The notes under the pieces: generated by a model
Seen by the model: only the letters and a program-made list of their open reading frames with translations
What the model was told of the DNA's origin: nothing
Database searches by the model: none
Part shown: positions 6,840-11,613 of the stretch, one piece after another
Position numbering within the stretch: position 1 is the stretch's first letter
Layout of the letters: every line of letters begins with the position of its first letter
Made by a program: the position numbers and the translations under genes
Source of the DNA: an uncultured Eubacteriales bacterium
GTDB taxonomy: Bacteria; Bacillota; Clostridia; Oscillospirales; Butyricicoccaceae
Assembly: GCA_934630445.1 (NCBI GenBank)
Contig: CAKTWY010000078.1
Coordinates: forward strand, 1 to 11,613
Direction: 5' to 3'
DNA: 11,613 nt

Positions 6840-8201
6840 TCAGCGTGCAGCGCTGTCTCTGACTGCGAACCACGCGGGATGATAGATTCCGTCTTCCCCC
6901 GGCACATAGCGCAGCCTGAGGCGGCCGTCGCCATGCAGCCCGGAAGCCGCCGCGGCCTGTTTGTGCCCGAGAAAAAAGCTCTGTTCCTCCGTCACTTCAT
7001 ACCGCAGGCCGGAATAATCCGCATATGTTACGACGCCCGAACGCACTCTGATCAAAATTTCCGCACTCGTACCGCCCGCGCCGACGGGTATCTCACGCAC
7101 TGCAACGCCGAAGATGACGTCATAACCGTCCTCCACAGGCGAAACGCGCTGAAGATAGACTCCGCCCTCTCCGCCGACAGCAGACACGAAGCCTTCCGCG
7201 ACCTGGCGCGCGCGTTCGACGACCGCGCTCATCCGTTCGGAATCGCTCGCGGCCTCCCCTTCTTTGACAGCAAGGCCGCCGCGCGCCTCCTTGGCTGAAA
7301 AGGTGATCCTTCCGCCTTGCTCGATGCGCAGCGTGCTGTACTCGCTGACATAGACGAGCGTACCGTCCAGATCCTCGTATTTGCGGGCTGTGTATGCGTT
7401 ATATTCCACCGTTTCAAGCAGGGTCTTCATCGCCTCGCTGCCGGCAGTGAACTCCGGCACGGAAGCACGCAGGTCGCAGATCCCGTGCGGGGGATCCATG
7501 ACAATGCTCTCCTGCGGCAAATACCGTGCGATCTCTTCATCTGCAAAGGCAAAGTGCGCGCCGTTTGCAGTGTATCCAGCCACCGCGTCCAAAAGTGTTT
7601 TTTCCCCAGCGGCGGTGTCGGCGCAGTAAAGCGCTCCGTCCGGCACGCTGCGGAAATAGATGCGCACGCCCCCCTCTTCAACGGTGAGAAGCACCCCGTG
7701 CAGGGCTCTGCTTTCCGCCTCGCAGGAAACGCCGAGCCATTGTGCCAGCAGGCCGATGGGGATCTCGCCTTCATATTCAAGATATGCCGCCGTCTCTGCT
7801 TTGAGCGCCGCGGCGAACTGGCTGTCCGTCACGCGGCGGAATTCCCCCGCCGAGCCAAGCGCCTCGGCCAGGACAGGGCGCACGCGCTCGTAAATCGCCT
7901 GCACTTCTTCCGAGCCCTGCGGCGCGCCGTATAGCCCGCCTTCCCCCGCAAGCGCAGCGTCAACAGGCAGCGCCGACGCCGACGCGCCCTGGGAAAGCTC
8001 TTCCGCACGCTCATCTATCAGGCCCAGATACCGGCCAAAGGAAACGAATACATTGTCCTCCGGCATATCGCCGCTCCTGACGCCATAGAGCCACGACGCG
8101 TAAAAAAGCAGCAGCGCCGTCGCAATCAGCAGCACCAGAAGCGCCGTTTTCGCCGCCTCGCGCAGATGCGCGGGCTTTTTCGTCAATTTGATTTTTTGCA
8201 T
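6840..8201 (-). CDS. yycH: YycH (WalH), membrane-anchored modulator of WalK, 453 aa
   Basis: YycH is the partner of YycI and acts at the outer face of the membrane to tune WalK. The N-terminus is basic (KIKLTKKPAHLREAAK), followed by one membrane helix (about 18-38); the remaining 400 or so residues are extracellular. The length is close to that of the Bacillus protein (about 455 aa). No catalytic motif is expected or seen. The start lies only 4 nt after the walK stop, with a poor ribosome site (GGTGTGA), which suggests translation coupled to walK. The identification rests mainly on size, topology and the invariant order walK-yycH-yycI, because the primary sequence is poorly conserved in this family. 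Confidence 0.9.
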   Translation of the reverse strand: MQKIKLTKKPAHLREAAKTALLVLLIATALLLFYASWLYGVRSGDMPEDNVFVSFGRYLGLIDERAEELSQGASASALPVDAALAGEGGLYGAPQGSEEVQAIYERVRPVLAEALGSAGEFRRVTDSQFAAALKAETAAYLEYEGEIPIGLLAQWLGVSCEAESRALHGVLLTVEEGGVRIYFRSVPDGALYCADTAAGEKTLLDAVAGYTANGAHFAFADEEIARYLPQESIVMDPPHGICDLRASVPEFTAGSEAMKTLLETVEYNAYTARKYEDLDGTLVYVSEYSTLRIEQGGRITFSAKEARGGLAVKEGEAASDSERMSAVVERARQVAEGFVSAVGGEGGVYLQRVSPVEDGYDVIFGVAVREIPVGAGGTSAEILIRVRSGVVTYADYSGLRYEVTEEQSFFLGHKQAAAASGLHGDGRLRLRYVPGEDGIYHPAWFAVRDSAAR

Positions 8202-8205
8202 ATCG

Positions 8206-9966
8206 TCACACCGGCAGGGGCAGATTCGTCGGCAGTTCGATCGTCACGCGTGTACCGCTGCCGACCTCGCTCTCGACCCAGATGCTGCCCTTGTGAAAGT
8301 CCACGATTTCACGTGCAATGGCAAGGCCGAGGCCCGTGCCGCCGCCTTCGCGCGAGCGCGCCTTGTCCACACGGTAAAAGCGCTCGAACAGACGGGGGAG
8401 ATCTTCCTTCGGGATGCCGATGCCGTTATCCGCAACGACGATATGAATATGCGTCGTATCGTGCATACGCGCCTGAAGCCGGATGACGCCGCCGGACGGC
8501 GTGTACTTCACGGCGTTTGACAGGATATTTACGACAACCTGCTCCAGACGGTCGCAGTCGCCGACCATCTCGGGAAGGTCCGGCGCCAGATCCAGCTGCA
8601 TTTTATGCCCCTGGGCGAGCGCGCTCATCAGCATGGCGTTATAAACCGTCTCCAACAGCTTTTTGATGGAAAACGGAACGAATTTCAAATCAAACTTGCC
8701 ATTGTCCAGGCGCGAAAGCGTCAGCAGGTCCTTGACGATGCGGGCCATCCGGTCCGCCTCGCCGGCGATGACGCCGAGAAATTTATCGCGCATCTCGGGT
8801 GGGAGATCGTCGGCGTTGTCGCGCAGCGTCTCCGTATAGCTGGTGATATTGGTCAGCGGTGTGCGCAGCTCATGGGAAACATTGGCCACAAACTCGCGCC
8901 GCGCCTGCTCCAGCTTGTTCTGCTCGGTAATGTCGTGCAGCACCGCCATGATGCCCACTTCGTTTTCAGACAGGCCGAACGGGGCGAAAAAAATCTGAAA
9001 ATCGCGTCCGTTTTTGGAATACGCGCTCTCGACATAGCCGCGCTCGCCGGCGTCCTCAATTTCCTTCAGGTCGACCTTGCCGAACACGTCTGAAAATTTC
9101 AGCTCCACGTCAAAGCGAATGCCGAGCATGCGCTCAGCCACGGGATTCATGAGGATGAGCTTGCCGCCCTGCGCAAAGGCACACACCCCGTCCGCCATAT
9201 GTAGGAAGAGGGTGTTCAGCTTGTTCTTCTCCCCTTCGATCTCCTCCAGCGTGCTTTTCAGCACCTCTGCCATGTCGTTGAACGTTTTGGTCAGCACACC
9301 GATTTCATCGGAGGAATGGACCTCGAGCGTGCGTGAAAAATCGCCGCCCGCGATCTGGATCGCGCCGCGCGTCAGGTTTTCGATGGGGTTGGTGATCGTC
9401 TTTGACAGCAGAAAACTCAGAAGGAGCGCCGCGACAAGCCCGAAAAGCATCGCCTGCATGGTGATGGCGAACAGCATCCACGTCTGGTCGGAAAGCTCCG
9501 TCTTATCGTCCTTGATATATGCGATATACGCATGCTCGCCCTTGATCGGAACGGCGAGATCGAGATACGCATCGGCCGCGGCTGCCCTGTCGCCTACGCG
9601 GCCGGAAAGCGCTGCCATGATGTTCGGCGTTTTTTCAAGCGCGCGCCCCTTTTTGTCATCCGATCCGGTCAGATACGCTCCGGTCTCGCCGTCCAGCACA
9701 TAAAAATCGCGGTTGGCGTCGATGCCGAGCGCCCCCGTATGGGCCGAGAGCACATCGCGAAGGCGCACCGCGCCGTCGTCACCCACGGCGTTTTTATCCA
9801 GGGTATCGATGAATTCGGGCGTAAAAACGCGCGCCATCTGCACCTGAAAATCTTCAATATGGTACGAGGTCACGCTGTTGATCAGAAACGTGCCGACCAC
9901 CGCCATGACCGACACAACCAGCAGCACCAGAATGAGCACCAGCTTCATATGAAGGCTGCGAAACAT
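8206..9966 (-). CDS. walK: WalK (YycG) sensor histidine kinase, 586 aa
   Basis: WalK is the membrane sensor of the essential WalRK system controlling peptidoglycan turnover genes. Domains in order: membrane helix 1 (about 9-30); extracellular sensor domain (about 31-163, PAS-like in known WalK); membrane helix 2 (about 164-188); HAMP linker (about 189-242); cytosolic PAS (about 245-350, LFLHMADGVCAF... VLHDITEQNKLEQ); HisKA with phospho-acceptor H365 in NVSHELRTP; and an ATPase domain with N-box VNILSNAVKYTP (479-490), G1 DNGIGIP (513-519), F-box FERFYRVD (527-534) and G2 GGGTGLGLAI (541-550). All catalytic motifs are intact. Length is slightly less than B. subtilis WalK (611). Start ATG 9966 is preceded by AGGGGA at 9 nt. 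A GC-rich hairpin lies in the 43-nt gap to walR. Confidence 0.97.
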   Translation of the reverse strand: MFRSLHMKLVLILVLLVVSVMAVVGTFLINSVTSYHIEDFQVQMARVFTPEFIDTLDKNAVGDDGAVRLRDVLSAHTGALGIDANRDFYVLDGETGAYLTGSDDKKGRALEKTPNIMAALSGRVGDRAAAADAYLDLAVPIKGEHAYIAYIKDDKTELSDQTWMLFAITMQAMLFGLVAALLLSFLLSKTITNPIENLTRGAIQIAGGDFSRTLEVHSSDEIGVLTKTFNDMAEVLKSTLEEIEGEKNKLNTLFLHMADGVCAFAQGGKLILMNPVAERMLGIRFDVELKFSDVFGKVDLKEIEDAGERGYVESAYSKNGRDFQIFFAPFGLSENEVGIMAVLHDITEQNKLEQARREFVANVSHELRTPLTNITSYTETLRDNADDLPPEMRDKFLGVIAGEADRMARIVKDLLTLSRLDNGKFDLKFVPFSIKKLLETVYNAMLMSALAQGHKMQLDLAPDLPEMVGDCDRLEQVVVNILSNAVKYTPSGGVIRLQARMHDTTHIHIVVADNGIGIPKEDLPRLFERFYRVDKARSREGGGTGLGLAIAREIVDFHKGSIWVESEVGSGTRVTIELPTNLPLPV

Positions 9967-9988
9967 AGCTTATCTTCCCCTTCGCCGC

Positions 9989-10003
9989 CGCGCGGCCCGC
10001 GCG
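9989..10003. repeat. GC-rich inverted repeat in the walR-walK gap
   Basis: CGCGCGG and CCGCGCG flank a single base, forming a perfect 7-bp inverted repeat immediately after the walR stop codon and upstream of the walK ribosome site. No U-tract follows, so it is not a standard terminator. It might stabilise the upstream mRNA or lower walK translation relative to walR. Confidence 0.5.
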
Positions 10004-10009
10004 TATATT

Positions 10010-10711
10010 CTACCGGCTCCTGATCTTGCCAAAGTAGTAGCCCGCGCCGCGCTTTGTAACGATATATTCCGGCTGGGCGGGATCGTCCTCTATCTTTTCA
10101 CGCAAACGGCGCACCGCTACGTCGACGGCGCGCAGATCGCCGTAATATTCATAGCCCCAAACCTCCTGCATCAGCTCCTCACGCGAAAAAACGCGTTCCG
10201 GCTCCGCCGCAAGATAGCACAAAAGATCAAATTCGCGCGCGGAAAGCTCAAGCAACTCTCCGTTCTTTTTTGCGACATGCTGCTCCCGGTTCAGGATCAG
10301 TGCGCCGAACTTCAGATCGCTGCCGCCGGTGGGCGGCGCGGCGAACATGGTGTGGCGGCGCACATTTGCCTTGACGCGTGCGATCAGTTCTTTCATCGAA
10401 AAGGGCTTTGTGATATAGTCGTCTGCACCGATCTCCAGGCCGAAAACCTTATCGCTCTCCTCCTCACGCGCGGTGAGCATGATGATCGGCACGTTCGACT
10501 TGCGCCGCACCTCACGGCAGACGTCAAATCCGTCCATCAGCGGCAGCATCACGTCGAGCAGGATGAGGTCCGGCGCATTGTTCAGCGCCATCTCCAGACC
10601 CGTACGCCCCTCGTAAGCCGCTACCGTCTGAAAACCCTCGCGCTCCAGATTGAACTCCACGATATCGGCAATGGCCTTTTCATCCTCCACGATCAGGATC
10701 TTTTCGTTCAT
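10010..10711 (-). CDS. walR: WalR (YycF) response regulator, OmpR family, 233 aa
   Basis: WalR is the DNA-binding partner of WalK and activates wall hydrolase genes or represses their inhibitors by binding TGTWAH-N5-TGTWAH sites. The receiver domain (1-120) has the acidic pair E9-D10, phospho-acceptor D53 (ILLDVMLP), T80 and K102. T101 in DDYITKPFS matches the threonine phosphorylated by PrkC in B. subtilis WalR. The C-terminal winged helix (about 132-230) carries the WalR-type recognition region VWGYEYYGDLRAVDVAVRRLREKIEDDP, in which Thr is replaced by Ala at two positions compared with the common RTVDVTVRRL. ATG 10711 overlaps the TGA of the Nudix gene as ATGA, and GGAGGTG lies just upstream, so expression should be strong and coupled. 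No autoregulatory site was found close by. Confidence 0.97.
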   Translation of the reverse strand: MNEKILIVEDEKAIADIVEFNLEREGFQTVAAYEGRTGLEMALNNAPDLILLDVMLPLMDGFDVCREVRRKSNVPIIMLTAREEESDKVFGLEIGADDYITKPFSMKELIARVKANVRRHTMFAAPPTGGSDLKFGALILNREQHVAKKNGELLELSAREFDLLCYLAAEPERVFSREELMQEVWGYEYYGDLRAVDVAVRRLREKIEDDPAQPEYIVTKRGAGYYFGKIRSR

Positions 10712-11289
10712 TTCACACCTCCGCCCGTAATTGGCAGAATCTTATCTGCAAGATCAGGCCTTATCAGCAGCATTTTGCCGAACGCCGCGACCGTTTTCGC
10801 GTCGCGCACCTCGCCGGAAGCGATCTTCTCCGCAAGGACGGCGAGCGGGATGCGTTCGACCGCAAGAAATTCATCTTCATCCGGCACGCCCGGACACGGG
10901 CGCAGCCCCGTGGCCAGATACAAGTGCAGCACCTCCGTCAGGAAGCCGGGCGAAGGATACACACACCCGAGATAGCGCATCTCGTCGGCGCAAAGGCCTG
11001 TTTCCTCTGAAAGCTCGCGCGCGCCGCAGGCGAGGTGGTCCTCCGCGCCGTGATCCATCTTCCCGGCAGGGATTTCCAGCAGCTCCTCCCCGTACGGATA
11101 GCGGTACTGCCGGACCATAACGGCGCAGCCGTTCTCGTCGACCGGAAGCACGCCCACGCCGCCACAGTGCTCGCATACCTCCCGCACAGCGGTTTTTCCG
11201 TTTGGAAGAAGGGCGCGGTCGCGGCGCACGGTGATGATCCTGCCCTGATATAAAATCTCACTTTCCAGCTGTCTCTCCGTAAAATCCAT
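10708..11289 (-). CDS. Nudix hydrolase, probable ADP-ribose pyrophosphatase, 193 aa
   Basis: The protein probably hydrolyses ADP-ribose to AMP and ribose-5-phosphate, or a similar nucleoside diphosphate, in the cytosol. The Nudix box runs G76 to L99: GKMDHGAEDH, then RELSEETGL (91-99). One extra residue (A82) stands between the first Gly and the first Glu compared with GX5EX7REUXEEXGU. P114, 15 residues past the box in SPGFLTE, is the mark reported for the ADP-ribose subgroup. The N-terminal strand region (ESEILYQGRIITVRRD) also fits that group. The frame stays open almost to the window end, but ATG 11289 is chosen because AGAGGA lies 9 nt upstream and the upstream part is hairpin-rich, non-coding DNA. 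The stop overlaps the walR start, so the gene heads the wal operon, which is an unfamiliar arrangement. Confidence 0.93.
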   Translation of the reverse strand: MDFTERQLESEILYQGRIITVRRDRALLPNGKTAVREVCEHCGGVGVLPVDENGCAVMVRQYRYPYGEELLEIPAGKMDHGAEDHLACGARELSEETGLCADEMRYLGCVYPSPGFLTEVLHLYLATGLRPCPGVPDEDEFLAVERIPLAVLAEKIASGEVRDAKTVAAFGKMLLIRPDLADKILPITGGGVK

Positions 11290-11307
11290 TATAGCCTGTC
11301 CTCTCAT

Positions 11308-11339
11308 AAAAAAACGCCGAATGACTGAATCGTTTGGCG
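11308..11339 (-). terminator. Terminator-like hairpin just before the Nudix ribosome site
   Basis: In minus-strand RNA, CGCCAAACGA (11330-11339) pairs with TCATTCGGCG (11315-11324) around a 5-nt loop, with two A-C mismatches, followed by seven U (11308-11314). The U-tract ends 18 nt before the Nudix ATG, leaving room only for the ribosome site. It may be an attenuator or the terminator of an upstream transcript. On the plus strand the mismatches become G-U pairs, but no U-tract follows there. Confidence 0.5.
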
Positions 11340-11384
11340 CACGGCCATGGACCGCAGCCTGTGCCCGCAGGCACTGAATCCTCC

Positions 11385-11415
11385 ATGCAACCGGGGATTC
11401 ACTTCCCGGCTGCAT
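11385..11415. repeat. Long imperfect hairpin in the Nudix upstream region
   Basis: Outer arms ATGCA and TGCAT and inner arms CCGGGGA and TTCCCGG pair around a 5-nt loop, with one A-C mismatch between the two stems and one G-T pair. This would be a stable stem of about 12 bp in either single strand. It has no U-tract. Confidence 0.7.
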
Positions 11416-11455
11416 ACTCTGAGCCGCCGCAATCGGCGGCAGCCTGCTCCCGTGC

Positions 11456-11483
11456 CCAAAACAAGCGCACGCGCTTGTTTTGG
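11456..11483. repeat. Perfect 13-bp inverted repeat with 2-nt spacer
   Basis: CCAAAACAAGCGC and GCGCTTGTTTTGG flank AC. If the minus-strand -10 motif at 11488-11493 is used, transcription would begin near 11481 and this hairpin would form at the extreme 5' end of the wal operon mRNA, a place where hairpins often protect RNA from decay. As DNA it could also be a cruciform or a protein-binding site. Confidence 0.8.
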
Positions 11484-11487
11484 ATTT

Positions 11488-11497
11488 ATTATACCAT
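11488..11497 (-). promoter_or_regulatory. Candidate extended -10 promoter for the Nudix-wal operon
   Basis: The minus strand reads ATGGTATAAT, a consensus -10 TATAAT with the TG extension one base before it. No good -35 is found at 16-18 bp, so activity would rely on the extended -10 or an activator. It is one arm of a perfect palindrome, so the same motif also faces right. Confidence 0.45.
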
Positions 11498-11512
11498 AAA
11501 CGTAAAACGTTT

Positions 11513-11522
11513 ATGGTATAAT
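11513..11522 (+). promoter_or_regulatory. Rightward extended -10 motif, first copy
   Basis: ATGGTATAAT on the plus strand, TG extension included. No -35 consensus is seen at the right distance. It could drive a divergent gene beyond the right edge, reading through the hairpins at 11529-11584. Confidence 0.3.
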
Positions 11523-11590
11523 GGGCATGTGCCGTCTCCGACGGCACGCCATAAAATCTCAGCGCGTCGCCTCGGAGAGGCGACATGCGC

Positions 11591-11600
11591 ATGGTATAAT
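11591..11600 (+). promoter_or_regulatory. Rightward extended -10 motif, second copy
   Basis: This is a second exact copy of ATGGTATAAT, 78 bp right of the first and followed by another small hairpin at the window edge. No -35 match is visible. It is compatible with a divergent promoter or with a repeated unit of motif plus hairpin. Confidence 0.3.
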
Positions 11601-11613
11601 AACCGCTCTGCGG

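Larger units (their letters stand above)
11488..11522. repeat. Perfect 16-bp inverted repeat carrying a -10 motif in each arm
   Basis: Left arm 11488-11503 and right arm 11507-11522 are exact reverse complements around AAA. The outer ten bases of each arm read ATGGTATAAT outward, so both strands carry a consensus extended -10 element in mirrored position. The right arm motif (11513-11522) is repeated exactly at 11591-11600 on the plus strand. Confidence 0.9.
11342..11613. repeat. Dense array of unrelated short inverted repeats
   Basis: Beyond the terminator-like hairpin, this gene-free stretch holds a near-continuous series of inverted repeats. They are GTGCC/GGCAC (11361-11374); an imperfect 13-bp arm pair (11385-11415); GCCGCCG/CGGCGGC (11423-11440); 13-bp arms (11456-11483); 16-bp arms (11488-11522); GTGCCGTC/GACGGCAC (11529-11547); GTCGCCTC/GAGGCGAC (11566-11584); the palindrome CATGCGCATG (11584-11593); and CCGC/GCGG (11603-11613), cut by the window end. 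A looser palindrome surrounds CCATGG (11342-11354). Loops are 2-5 nt. Arms differ from one another, so this is not a simple repeat family. No protein-like reading frame is apparent. Its function is unknown to me. Confidence 0.85.

Noticed and set aside
11290..11592. N-terminal extension of the Nudix frame by about 100 residues
   Set aside because: The extension is read through palindromes and has no protein-like features. ATG 11289 has a proper ribosome site and the family N-terminus starts there.
11290..11613. Replication origin, because walRK lies near oriC in some Firmicutes
   Set aside because: No DnaA boxes (TTATCCACA or its complement) and no dnaA or dnaN neighbour are seen.
11342..11613. 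CRISPR array or attC-like cassette array
   Set aside because: The hairpins do not share a repeat sequence and there are no regular spacers or cassette genes.

Overview
The window reads as chromosome of a GC-rich member of the Firmicutes (Clostridia-like). The evidence is a complete WalR-WalK-YycH-YycI-YycJ set, which is the signature cell-wall two-component locus of low-GC Gram-positive bacteria, together with strong GGAGG-type ribosome binding sites and U-tract terminators. Base composition is clearly GC-rich by eye (around 60%), except for an AT-rich gap at about 5740-5940. I cannot name the genus. All ten supported protein genes lie on the minus strand, so the biology reads from right to left. 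I see no tRNA, rRNA, CRISPR array, transposase or phage gene.

Right end (11290-11613): about 320 bases without a credible gene. This stretch is filled almost end to end with short inverted repeats: nine hairpins, the last cut by the window edge, plus three copies of an extended -10 motif. It is the most unusual part of the window. It leads into a Nudix hydrolase (10708-11289), whose stop codon overlaps the walR start (ATGA). walR (10010-10711), walK (8206-9966), yycH (6840-8201) and yycI (5992-6819) follow closely. They form one probable operon in which the sensor kinase, its response regulator and the two membrane-anchored modulators are made together, with the Nudix enzyme in first place.

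Middle (5539-5991): the main intergenic gap. It contains a good sigma-A-type minus-strand promoter for murA, a WalR-box-like repeat just upstream of it, and a leader of about 240 nt. murA (4249-5538) makes the first committed enzyme of peptidoglycan precursor synthesis. It ends in a strong intrinsic terminator, so it looks like a separate transcription unit placed inside the wal locus.

Left part (28-4157): yycJ/walJ (metallo-beta-lactamase fold), rlmH (23S rRNA methyltransferase, start overlapping the yycJ stop), ybaK (Cys-tRNA(Pro) deacylase), deoD (purine nucleoside phosphorylase) and a membrane-anchored polysaccharide deacetylase. The common theme is envelope homeostasis (WalRK, YycHI, YycJ, MurA, deacetylase), with translation-quality and nucleotide-salvage genes beside it. 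The protein genes belong to known families. The noteworthy points are the hairpin array with its symmetric promoter-like palindrome, the Nudix-walR coupling, and murA as a possible WalR target inside the wal locus.
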